From Diplolepis rosae (Eukaryota; Arthropoda; Insecta; Hymenoptera; Diplolepididae), in assembly GCA_030998225.1 (NCBI GenBank), contig JAPYXD010000741.1, positions 2,294,001 to 2,358,000 on the forward strand: a DNA stretch of 64,000 nucleotides, in the 5' to 3' direction. Below the pieces are notes generated by a model. It did no database searches, was not told the DNA's origin, and was given only the letters and a program-made list of their open reading frames with translations. Within the stretch, counting starts at the first letter, position 1, and every line of letters begins with the position of its first letter. A program made the translations under genes and the position numbers. This document shows, piece by piece, positions 1 through 9,430 of the stretch.

Positions 1-21
1 TAATTGTCTTTTCTTACACAG

Positions 22-411
22 TTAGACATAATTTTTGTTACGCTTAGGTCCATTACAAAATTCTGCTACATGATACCGGGAATAACATCTTTCGCAACTA
101 TTTGTCCATTTATACAACACTACACGTTCATGATTATTTTCATCAGGAATTTTTTCGTCGCTATATTCATATTTTGTTTTCAAAATTATTAACATTTTTC
201 CTGAGGTATTATGTTTTGCTTGTTTTTTAGTGTTCGCAGGTTCTCCCGTACATACGAATATATCAGAATCTTTCTTAATTGTGCATGTCGCTTGAAATCT
301 AGGAGTTTGAAAGTATGTATTATCAAAAATGTATTTCGGTATAGAAAAATCATACTCTATAGTTAAATTATTTAGCTCCATGGTTGGACAAATGCATGCT
401 TTAGTTTCCAT
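22..411 (-). CDS. Small ORF: dsRNA-binding-like domain plus CCHC zinc knuckle
   Basis: A 129-residue ORF; the frame is open a further 15 codons upstream of the first Met. Residues about 11-77 follow the dsRBD plan: an N-terminal helix, then 'IPKY', a beta-rich stretch 'PRFQATCTI', a 'CTGEP' turn, and a 'TKKQAKHNTSGKML' segment matching the KKxAK start of the second dsRBD helix. Near the C-terminus, 'CERCYSRYHVAEFC' is an exact CX2CX4HX4C zinc knuckle. Both modules suggest RNA binding. It lies on the same strand and downstream of the element A integrase, where an env or accessory gene would sit. The second A copy at 60 kb has no such ORF between integrase and LTR, so membership in A is unproven. 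It could be a separate viral, transposon or host fragment. The domain call is by eye. Confidence 0.45.
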   Translation of the reverse strand: METKACICPTMELNNLTIEYDFSIPKYIFDNTYFQTPRFQATCTIKKDSDIFVCTGEPANTKKQAKHNTSGKMLIILKTKYEYSDEKIPDENNHERVVLYKWTNSCERCYSRYHVAEFCNGPKRNKNYV

Positions 412-456
412 CGCTAACTTTGAAAATCCTGATTTCCTTCTTGTAATATAGTGAGT

Positions 457-725
457 CCCTCAAATATTACAGATTTTCCTTTTAATAGGTTGAAACTCGT
501 TATTAAGAATTATATAAAAAATGTATAAGAAAAAATTAAAGATATTATTAAATATAGGAAGAGAAAAAATGTTAGTAGAAAATGAAGCGGGTAGAAAAGA
601 ATAGGAAGGAGTGTAGGAAAATGTGGAGAGAAGTTCAAACATTAGATAAGGGATGTTTGATATTGCAGTCGAGGTTTCGCGGTTTTTGGTTTGTCAGTTC
701 GTCAAAAATTTGTATAAGGTAAGAT
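457..725 (-). other. Pyrimidine-rich tract after element A integrase
   Basis: On the minus strand this stretch is strongly pyrimidine-biased (purine-rich on plus, with runs such as gaagagaaaaaatg). A short open frame here is low-complexity Phe/Ser/Ile and has no recognisable domain. The integrase C-terminal GPY/F module, which the 60-kb relative retains, is missing here. I see no gene. Confidence 0.4.
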
Positions 726-1829
726 TCAATTTTGTGGGTTTATCTTTTGATCATAATAGGTTTTAGATTTAATTTTTGCATTAATTAAATTTGTCCTTGC
801 AAAACTTTGAATATCGTGTAATTTTGTAATTAAATTTATTAAATAATCATCATATGTTTCCAATTTTTCATGTGGTAAAAGAGGTTCGCTAGATGGTTGT
901 CTTGCTAGCTTACCAAAAACTAATTCGTAGGGAGTGCATTTTGTTCCTTCATGAATGCTTGTATTATAGGAAAATGTGGCTAATTCTAACCAATCATCCC
1001 ATTCAGCATTTTTGTCAACAAATTGTTTAAGATATTCGGCCAAGACATGATGTGATCTTTCTAAGGATCCATTTGACTGAGGATGAAAAGAGGTTGTTTT
1101 AAACTGACGAATTCGAAAACGCTTTGCTAAACGTCTCAACAGATTGCTTAAAAAATTTGTCCCTTGATCAGTTGAAAATCTCTTGGGTGTCCCAAAAATG
1201 CATATAAATCTTTTCACAAAAGCATCAGCTATTGTACTGGCTTGTTGATTAGGTAGTGGTATAGCTAAAGAATATTTAGTAAGATTGTCTTGGATTGTTA
1301 ATATACACTCATTTCCAGACTTAGTGACTGGTAATGGTCCAACGATATCCATAGATATTTTTTCGAATGCAACACCTGGAGTATCTGTAATTATCATAGG
1401 ATTCTTAGTTTTTACTCGCACTAATTTTTTCAGTTGACATTGTAAGCAAACTTGAATATATTTTTGAATATCTAATTTCATATTTTCCCAAAAGTATTTT
1501 TGTCGAATTCTATTGTATGTTTTTGTAACTCCCTTATGTCCGCCTAAAGCTGAAGAATGTGCCTCTTCAATGAGAGAATTTCGTTGCTCTGTATTTGCGA
1601 ATTGAGTAATTCCATTGCAAATAATTATTTTAATTGAAGCGTTTGAAAAAGTATTTTTTATAATAGTTAAAATTTCTTGCCAATCAATATGTTTGACGTG
1701 AGATGTTTTCGAAATGCTAATTGAACGTAATTCTAAGTGCTTTGCCAGATCATGTAATGATTGAATTACATTTTTGATATTTTCTAATATTCCTGAAAGT
1801 CCTTCACCAGATTCTGATTCAATAGGCAA
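726..1829 (-). pseudogene. pol: Element A integrase
   Basis: Retroviral-type integrase of a Gypsy element, which joins cDNA ends to host DNA. The N-terminal HHCC zinc module is visible (H..SALGGH, then CLQC). The catalytic core shows D in 'SMDIVGP', D in 'STDQGTNF', and E in 'HPQSNGSLERSH', in the D,D35E arrangement. The frame ends at a TGA (726-728) just after 'INPQN', so the C-terminal GPY/F module is lost. The 60-kb relative reads on through the corresponding codon. Upstream, the same frame is separated from the linker by stops, so it is a relic of one long pol. Confidence 0.85.
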
Positions 1830-3314
1830 TGCAATATGATAAAAATTTCCTCTTCGTATTTCTTTTGCTTCTCCTAGAATAAGATTTTTAAATTGAGGTA
1901 ATTCATTTCATTTTTCTAAACTTTTTGAACCATTATCTCTTGGAGTGCCATCAGTTGATTAAAAATAAACATAGTTATCCTTTCTCATAATCATTTGATC
2001 CCTACATTCTACTACGTTACGCCACTTGTTTACGTTTTCATTCATACTAGATTGGGCTAAGTTATCAGGTGGAATAGGGAAAGGGGGCTTCCGAGGGGGA
2101 CGCTGGTCGTGATTATTGATCCGAATTTCATCATCTGTCGTTTCTGCATTTTCTTGTGTTACTGGAAAATCAAATTCTTCATCATCATTTAAATAATCTT
2201 CTTCTGATTCGCTTTCTTGCGACACATGATTTTTATTTTCAAACAAGTTTTCCTGAAAGTCTTCATCCCTTGATTCGTCTGAAATAATTGAATTTTCATC
2301 ATTGAATTCATCTGAATATTTTTCTTTTAAATATTCTGAATCCGACTCATCTTCTTGGAATTTTTCATTTTCATTAAGCTTTCTTCTCTGTTTAACTCTT
2401 GTAAGTGACCTTACTCATTCAACATTATTGATTATTTTTCGAGGCCTTCCTCTTTTTCGTTTTATCTCTTGTACACTGATTTGAATTTTCTTTGGCCTAC
2501 CTCGCTTTCTTTTTTCTAGAACTGGAGATTCGTGATTAATTTTTTCAGACTTATTTTCTACAGGATTCGAATAATTTTCTTGATTTCTTTCGTTTTCTTC
2601 AACTTCTGATTCTTCTTGATACAATTTTTCCCGACTTTGAACATTTTCCTCTCCTTTTTTATTTTTCTGAATTTTATGTTTTCGTAAAATTCTTCCATTC
2701 GTTTGACTTCTTTGTCCTTGCAGATTTAATTGAGCTTGTAATTTATCTTCAGTTTTCCGATCTTCATTACCCTTTTTACTTACTTGAGTTTGAATTTTTT
2801 CCTGAATTTTCTGGGTTCGAAGGTTTCCTCTTGTCACGACATAAAATTTTTCAGATTTTTCATGACTTGCAGATAATTCAGTTTTTATTTGTTTACAGAT
2901 GTCGCTTAAGTTTTTGAGTTCTAACATCATTATATTTATTATACTTGATATCTCCGGCTTACCACTTATTATTTTAACTTCGTTAACTTCTGTATTATTA
3001 TTACCTTCAATAGTTTCATAATTTATTTCTTCGTTACATATTAAATCAAAATCTTCCTCCTCAGTATTTTCCTCAAAAATATTCCCTTCATCTTCGAAAT
3101 TTGTATTTCCAAAATATTCTATTTCGTTATTTAAATTTTCATTGTTTCTTGAATTTGATATTGGAATTGCTCGATTTACGCTTTTTCCATTTATTTTTTC
3201 TTCATTATCTACTGGATTTCTGGACAATGCATCAGCATTAATATTCATTTTTCCCGCCTTATATACCATTTCAAAATCATATTCTGATAATTTTAGCTTC
3301 CATCAAGTTACACG
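1830..3314 (-). pseudogene. pol: Element A pol linker with two AT-hook motifs and acidic tail
   Basis: Between the RNase H tether ('NADALSRNP', near 3230) and the integrase zinc module lie about 500 codons, far more than the usual Gypsy spacer. The first part (2415-3269) is Lys/Glu/Gln-rich and ends in two near-identical basic motifs, 'KRKRGRPKK' (2487-2513) and 'KRKRGRPRK' (2436-2462). Both carry the GRP core of an AT-hook, which binds the minor groove of AT-rich DNA. It is followed by a very acidic segment rich in 'ESESEED'-type runs (1959-2400). Stops at 2415-2417 (TGA), 1959-1961 (TAA) and further on show decay. The frame is otherwise continuous, so the linker looks translated as part of pol. 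The 60-kb copy keeps a 'GRPRR' motif. Confidence 0.65.
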
Positions 3315-3875
3315 CTAACATGGATCTTTTGAACTTTGAAACCAGATTAAAGGTTTATGATCTGTGACAATTTTACATTTTCTTCCATATAAATAATGCC
3401 TGAAATATGTCACAAAATATACAATCGCAAGTGCTTCTTTATTATATGTGTCGTATTTTACTTCGTGAGTATTCAAAGATCTGGATGCATAAGCTATGGG
3501 TTTGTCTTTTCCGATTTCTCCCTGAGATAAAATTGCGCCTATCGCAAAACCTGAAGCATCGGTTGTAAGTATAAACGGTTTGTCAAAATCAGGTCTTTGA
3601 AATAAAGGTTCCTTGCAAAGTTCGTCTTTTAAAATATCAACAGCAGTCTGTTGTCTATCTGTCCATTTAAAAGGTACATCCTTTTTCAATAGCTGAGTCA
3701 AAGGTGTTGATTTTTTTGAAAATCCTTCTATGAATCGGCGATAGTAACCAGCTAGACCTAGAAATTGTTTTATATCTTTTATATTTTTAGGGATAGGACA
3801 ATTTTTTACTGCAGAAATTTTCTTCGGATCAGGTAATATGCCATTTTTATTTATAATATGTCCTAGATATGTTAT
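3315..3875 (-). pseudogene. pol: Element A RT connection and RNase H
   Basis: This is the same frame as the upstream RT after a single TAA at 3876-3878. It reads through the connection ('YLGHIINKNG', 'FLGLAGYYRRF') into RNase H with 'TTDASGFAIGAILSQ', 'KEALAIVYF' and 'VTDHKPL', the usual D-E-D acidic residues. It ends at a TAG (3315-3317), with a TGA at 3304-3306, immediately before the tether that leads into the AT-hook linker. RNase H removes the RNA strand of the cDNA hybrid. The sequence is clearly recognisable but non-functional in this copy. Confidence 0.85.
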
Positions 3876-5490
3876 TTATGGTCGTAAAAATTCGCATTTG
3901 TCCAGCTGTAATTTCAAATTTGCTGAACGTAAACGATCCATTAATTTATCAAATTTTTGCTGGTGTTCCTCTAATGAATCTAAATAAATAACGATATCAT
4001 CTAAATAAACGAATAAATCTGTACCAATAAGCCCTGACAATGTGATGTTCATGAGACGTTGAAATATTGCAGGACCATTACAGAGTCCAAATGGCATGCG
4101 GTCGAATTCATAATGGCCGTTCGGTGTAGAAAAAGCTGTTTTATGGGAATTTTCTGGGCTCATTTTTATTTGATGAAAACCTGATGCTAAGTCAAAAACG
4201 GACAAATATTGCGCGTTCCCTAATTGGTCAAGAATTTCATGTATATTTGGAAGGAGATAAGAGTAACTAATCATTTTTTCATTTAATTTTCGGTAATCCA
4301 GAACCATTCGCCATTTTTTATTGCCTTGTGAATCCAATTTTTTCGGTACTATCCATACTGAAGTATTATAAGGAGATTGCGATGGTTTAATAATTTCATT
4401 TTCTAACAATTCATTAGTTTGTTTTAGTATTTCCTCCTTATGTACGGGTGGAAATCGATACTGGCGCGCGAACACAGGCTGATCGTTGGTTGTCGGAATT
4501 TTATGTTGGAGAACGTTGGTAGCGCTAAGGCGTTCTCCAGGAATATGAAACCTGTCTGCGTGATTATTGATTACTTTTTCTACATGAATTAATTCTTCTG
4601 CATTTAAGTGATCTAATCGAAGCAAATTTTTAATTTCTTTAACTCTTTCTTCAAATGTTGCATTATGAACCTTATAAAATTTTTTAGGTAGATTTTCTGA
4701 ATTCGCTATATTATTAAATATTTCTTCTGTTGAATACATAGAATTTAATTTAATTTTCTCCTCTAGATTAAATGGTTGCTGATCTAATTCTTCATAATCT
4801 TCTAATTTTACACTTGGAATTTGTATTTCTACAGGCTGAGGTTGTGTATTGGCTATTTTTACGTAAGCTTTTCCTTGATTATTAGTAACAACTGCGTTTC
4901 CTAAAAATATTCCTGGACCTACTGATAACTGTCGAACGTATCCTGTTTTTATATCTGAATTTTCAACAATGAGATAAAAATCAGAAATTGATCTCGCCGG
5001 TATTTCAAGAGTATTTTGAGATGCAAAAGGATAATGTTTTTCGTCTATTTCCAGGCATTTTATTTCGTAATTAATTTTTACATTATTATCTCTAAAAAAT
5101 TCGGATCCTAAAACACCATCTTCGTCAACCGGAACTTCTTTAGGAATTATATTAAAAATTGTGGAAAAACCTAAAATTTCGATTTCAATTTGACCTAGAG
5201 TATGCACAGGATGTTCATTAATTCCAGTTAATCCTACCGTTTTGAATTTATTTACAGGAGTGGATGGTTCAAGCATATTTTCCTTTAATAGATTCAATCC
5301 TGCACCTGTATTAATCATCATGCGCACAGGATTTTTAAGACCATGAGTATTGATTATTATTGAGGGTATGGAATTTCCTTTACTGAAATAAAATTTCGTT
5401 ACCGAGGTTTCTGTAAGCCTTTCGTCATTTAATTCAGGTGCTTTTAATTCTGGGATGTTGACGCCTGCCCCATCGCACCTGTTCTGGGGA
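3876..5490 (-). pseudogene. pol: Element A protease and reverse transcriptase
   Basis: The open frame extends upstream of the first Met and overlaps the end of gag in the -1 frame, which suggests a -1 frameshift links gag to pol. The aspartic protease site reads 'MMINTGAGLN': the family's DTG is NTG here, a single G-to-A change (GAT to AAT) that removes the catalytic Asp. RT motifs follow in order: 'WRMVLDYRKLN', 'SVFDLASGFHQI', 'DRMPFGLCNGPAIFQ' and the catalytic 'FVYLDDIVIY'. A TAA at 3876-3878 cuts the frame between 'EFLRP' and 'ITYLGHI'. Confidence 0.9.
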
Positions 5491-7258
5491 GGTCTTGCCC
5501 GTTTTCCGAGTTTCCTTGTGGTTGCTGAGAAGTCTGTCGTTCTCGAAATTTATTATTATATTCTCTACGTCGACAATCTTTAATCATGTGTCCTGGTTTT
5601 TTACAGTAATTGCAAATTATATTATTCGTATTTCGTGTAAAATGAAACGGAGGGTTAAAATTTCCTCTTTTAAAATAATTATTTTGTGATTGGGGTGGTT
5701 CCCACATTACTCTATTATTTTGCTGAAATCGTCTAGGATCTTGTGAAAATTGCTGTGATTGCCATTGAGGTTTCATAAATGGTGTCTGTCGGTTTCCCCA
5801 AAATTGGTTTGTTTGTCTTATATTCTGTGGGGGCGAAAACCGGTTGAATACTCTATTATGGGGGTTTTTAATGTACACATTAGTATTAGCTAAAGAGCGG
5901 CAAGCAGATGCAGTGTGACCTCTTTTGTTACATAACTGACAGATTATGACTTCCCCTTGAGTATAATTTACCCTTATTGATTTTTGCTCATGTCTATTTG
6001 ACCAAGTGTTTTCCTCTAATCCGTCAGGTTTCTGTTTGAAAATATTGCCCTTTCGTAAATCAGCAGCTGCATTTAATCTACATTCAACTTCGATAGCATT
6101 ATTTGTCACATCCTTAAATACCTCACCTTGCTCTACTCGAATTTCTATTTCTGGCCTTAAACCACGTAAAAAACATTGTATTAAATCCTTTTCTAAACCT
6201 GCTTTAAATGTTTCATCTAATTGTCCGCCATTATTAATGTTATGTGCATCATAAATTTGATCCGCGATTTCTTTGATTCGTGTAGCATCTGATAAGACAC
6301 TTTCTCTTTCCCACATGTATGTACTTCCTAATTCCCCTTGCAATTGATAAACAGTTTTTGATGGGGAATATTTTTTCTTCAATCTATTTATTAAATCATC
6401 TACTTTCTCAAATGTCATTCCGTAAATGCTTTTTCTGGCTTCTCCAATAATTTTACTTCTAATCATCTTTACTAAATTTTGTTCAACTGCAGGTATAGGT
6501 GGTAACATTTGTTTAGCTACATAAAACCCTTCTATAAAATGAACTAGTGAAACACTTCGTCCATTGAACATAGGAACGATTTCTAATGCATCACGAAGAG
6601 AAACTTGCTGATTATTAGGAATATTCATATTTAATTGAATTAATGGATCAGTGTTAATAGAATTGAAATTACAAATATTAGAACTGTCAAATTGATTTTC
6701 CGTCTCAAAATGTATGCCGCACTCGTCGAAACCAAATGCAGAAGGCTTTTCCGGGGGTAATAAGGGGCGAATGTCGATTGCAGTCAGAGAGGTGTCAGCA
6801 GGAATGACCGTAGAGTTTACAGGTTCACACGTTTCACTATTTTCCGTTAAAGATTTGCTTTTATTAAATACGCTAGAACTGATTATACTATTATCGTCTT
6901 GATATTTTTTAAGATACTCTAAAGAAGGAGAACCTTTGATTTGAAAATTAATTTTCTTATGTGAGGGTGTTAGATTTAGATTAATTTTATTCGGATGATC
7001 GTTTCCTATACTGGGAAGATTTAAAATGGGATCTTGATTATTATCATTGGTCAAAGTTTCGTAAAAAATTTCCGAAAAATTTTTATTACTTGTTCCTAAT
7101 GTTTCAGTAGAAGCCGGTTTTAAGGGTGGACTATAAACTAATTTTGAAATAGTACTGAATGCGTCTTTTTCTTTTGATAAATTTTCAGCTTCCGCAAGTA
7201 CCTTAGATTTGCTACGCGTAGTTCTTTGCAAATTTAAATTTATATTTTTATCTGACAT
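5444..7258 (-). CDS. gag: Element A gag with two CCHC knuckles
   Basis: A 604-residue open frame, the longest intact ORF of this element. The N-terminal 200 residues are Ser/Thr/Asn-rich. The middle (about 225-400) is helical capsid-like sequence with 'FYVAKQMLPPIPAVEQ'. Two nucleocapsid zinc knuckles match CX2CX4HX4C exactly: 'CQLCNKRGHTASAC' (440-453) and 'CNYCKKPGHMIKDC' (549-562). They are separated by a Gln/Asn/Phe/Arg-rich spacer. Gag would coat and package the element RNA in the cytoplasm. The stop lies within the region where the pol frame is already open, fitting a -1 frameshift. Gag is intact while pol is broken. Confidence 0.88.
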   Translation of the reverse strand: MSDKNINLNLQRTTRSKSKVLAEAENLSKEKDAFSTISKLVYSPPLKPASTETLGTSNKNFSEIFYETLTNDNNQDPILNLPSIGNDHPNKINLNLTPSHKKINFQIKGSPSLEYLKKYQDDNSIISSSVFNKSKSLTENSETCEPVNSTVIPADTSLTAIDIRPLLPPEKPSAFGFDECGIHFETENQFDSSNICNFNSINTDPLIQLNMNIPNNQQVSLRDALEIVPMFNGRSVSLVHFIEGFYVAKQMLPPIPAVEQNLVKMIRSKIIGEARKSIYGMTFEKVDDLINRLKKKYSPSKTVYQLQGELGSTYMWERESVLSDATRIKEIADQIYDAHNINNGGQLDETFKAGLEKDLIQCFLRGLRPEIEIRVEQGEVFKDVTNNAIEVECRLNAAADLRKGNIFKQKPDGLEENTWSNRHEQKSIRVNYTQGEVIICQLCNKRGHTASACRSLANTNVYIKNPHNRVFNRFSPPQNIRQTNQFWGNRQTPFMKPQWQSQQFSQDPRRFQQNNRVMWEPPQSQNNYFKRGNFNPPFHFTRNTNNIICNYCKKPGHMIKDCRRREYNNKFRERQTSQQPQGNSENGQDLPRTGAMGQASTSQN

Positions 7259-7511
7259 GAGGTGAGATTTTTATCAAAATGAATGAATAAATTTGCATAT
7301 TTTTTCGCACTGTAAAAGAATATAGAAGAAGAGTCCTGATTGCCACAAAAAATTAGAAATTCACTTATGAAAAATTTTCTTTAAATAAATTTCAATCAGA
7401 TTTCAACAAGATTGAACATATATATATTTTATGTGTGTTCTGTCATATATAAAAAGAAAATATTTATTAACCTTTTATTACATACAAAATTTTAAATGAC
7501 CTTTTGAGTGT

Positions 7512-7529
7512 TTCCCGGCCGATGCACCA
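7512..7529 (-). promoter_or_regulatory. Primer-binding site of element A (tRNA-Gly)
   Basis: The plus strand reads TTCCCGGCCGATGCACCA, which is identical to the 3' end (with CCA) of eukaryotic tRNA-Gly(GCC). On the minus strand this gives an 18-nt PBS beginning TGG, about 250 nt upstream of gag. It fixes the element's orientation and the inner edge of its 5' LTR at about 7530. Confidence 0.8.
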
Positions 7530-8650
7530 AAGATAATTGAATGGACTCTATTACGTCCCGAAAGATTAAACGGAGCCAATTCAATTTATATTTTACACTC
7601 TCCCGTTTTATTTATGAAACACAAGGTTTCAAGCTAAGGGGATGGGAACAAAAGGTCACTCAATAAATTAATAAAATTAAGGAAAACAATTAAACATATA
7701 TATATATTTTTTTCACATACAAATTAAAGACAAGGATGTGATTTATAATTATAGCAGAACTGACTACTAACAGATTGGAAATTTTAAGAATATTAATTCA
7801 ATTCACTGATTTTAGTCAAACCGATTTGGCAATTTGCAGAAATCTTCTTCTTCTTTCGGGTTCCTAGAGGAGAAACCTAAATTTTAACAAATTGATACAC
7901 AAGACCAAAATATAAAGAATAAAAACTATAGACCTTACCTGAATTTGTTTATGGTGTTAGCTTTGAATTTCGAGGGTGGCACGATCCGCCAGGTACGCAG
8001 GTAGATGCCGCTGCAGGTGGCTGGGTTGATAAGCTTCCCAAAGCGGTAGAGTTTCCAGCTGCGAAACCAGGGCGACGGAGTCTGAGGGGTTGCAGGTACT
8101 TCCGCACTAATAACTTTAGTTGATCCAATTTTCCGATGATGATTCCGGATTTACTTTTCTGATATTATTAATACTTTGAGAGATATTGATCACTATCGTC
8201 GCGGCGTGGTCTAGATGTTATAGGTAGAGTTCGGTGGTGAAGATCAGACTGACTGACTGCGATGGTAAAAATCAGACTGAATCTCCGTGATTGAATTCCG
8301 CCAATTTATAATTGATGGGTGGTTGGGTGTTACCTTTGCAACCTTATGGTGAATCGCGCATCATAGCCCAGTTAATAAGTAATTATTGATCCATTTTCCA
8401 AAATTCGTAATGAGTGGGTGGTTGGGTGTTGCCTTGGCAACCTTATGGTGAATCACACATCATGGCCCAATTTGCGAATGCGATAATGGTTATTGAACTG
8501 ACTAATAGTGTCTAAAAGCTTTTAAGTTAATTACATTTTCAATCAAAAAAAACTAGTTGATAATAGAACTGTCAGTCAAGTTAGTTTATTGCAATTTGTT
8601 CAATCTTTTTTAGTTAAAAGGCCTGCCATTACTTAGTATAACAATGATTT
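7530..8650 (-). repeat. Probable 5' LTR of element A
   Basis: This follows from the PBS position. On the minus strand it has an AATAAA-type signal near 7610 and ends '...TCAATTATCTT' next to the PBS. The outer edge is undetermined because no second LTR is in the window. A minus-strand sequence CAG|GTAAGG near 7938 could serve as a splice donor. Confidence 0.45.
8313..8470. repeat. Two-copy direct repeat, period about 98 bp
   Basis: A block starting 'gggtggttgggtgttacctt' (8315) recurs at about 8413 with few changes, each copy running about 58 bp to 'catagccca'/'catggccca'. It lies in the probable LTR of element A and may be a duplicated enhancer-type segment. Confidence 0.7.
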
Positions 8651-8725
8651 ATATTTTACCAGCTGTCTACATTTCCGATACAATGGTTTACTCTTCATTT
8701 TATAAAAACTGTTTATGCTTAATTT

Positions 8726-9430
8726 CTATAATAAAGGTATAATATTTCTATTAATTGTCACGGGGACGTGACAGTATGCTCCTGAGGCATCGATACACTT
8801 TTGCCATTTAAATGGTAATTTATTTATTCCTTTTTGCATAGAAGTCTGGAAATTGGGAACCGGTGAAAGCGCGGAAGCCATTTTCGACAGCCTGTTGGGA
8901 ATTGAATACCTTTCCTTGTAAGAAGATATCCAAATTCCGAAACAAATGATAATTAGGTGGGGAAAGGTCCGGTGAATACGGAAGATGATCGATGGTTTCG
9001 AAATCCAGTTCCAGTATTTGTAATTCCGTCCGATTTGCAGTGTGTGGGCGGGCATTATCATGTAGGAGAATTGGCCATCTCTATTCACTAATTTCGGCTG
9101 TTTTTCTTCCAGATTCTTCATCATGTTGTCCAGTTGGTTACAGTAGGTCTCTGCTGAGTTTGCTTTACCAGATGTTATGAAGCTGTAATTAATTAAATCG
9201 CGGCTGCTCGACTACGTAGTAACCATGTGCTTTTTTAAATAAATTTTTGGTTATGGGCTGTGTTTTGGTGCTTCATCCATATCTATCCAGCTTGCCAAAC
9301 GCTTACGATTATCATAGGAAATCCACTTTTCATCACAAGTGAAAATCGCATTAAAAGATTGCACGAATTTTCGACTTATCCATGGTTTCAGAAAATATTT
9401 TCCACAAAATGATATTAAAAAGGTAACTGT
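8726..9430 (-). pseudogene. Internally deleted mariner transposase
   Basis: Minus strand. A start 'MDKSKIRAIF' (about 9397) is fused directly to 'FTCDEKWISYDNRKRL' (the region of the first catalytic Asp), so the whole DNA-binding domain is missing. Further on, in shifted frames, come 'HLPYSPDLSPPNYHLF' and 'NKLPFKWQKCIDASGAY', the usual mariner C-terminal half. Several frameshifts and stops are present. It is an old, non-autonomous copy. The fold-back element begins where its 5' untranslated end stops. Confidence 0.8.

Larger units (their letters stand above)
460..8650 (-). mobile_element. Ty3/Gypsy LTR retrotransposon 'A', degenerate
   Basis: Reading minus-strand from high to low coordinates: a probable 5' LTR (about 7530-8650), a primer-binding site matching tRNA-Gly, a leader, gag, then pol in a -1 frame with protease, RT, RNase H, a long linker and integrase. 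The order is that of Ty3/Gypsy. Pol carries several in-frame stops and a substituted protease active site, so this copy cannot make an intact polyprotein. The 3' LTR is not recognisable inside the window. A rearranged relative lies at about 59.85-62.15 kb. Outer limits are approximate. Confidence 0.85.

Noticed and set aside
7931..8060. GC-richer patch before the A LTR, considered as a host exon or tRNA
   Set aside because: No cloverleaf and no open frame with recognisable sequence; it fits as part of the long LTR.
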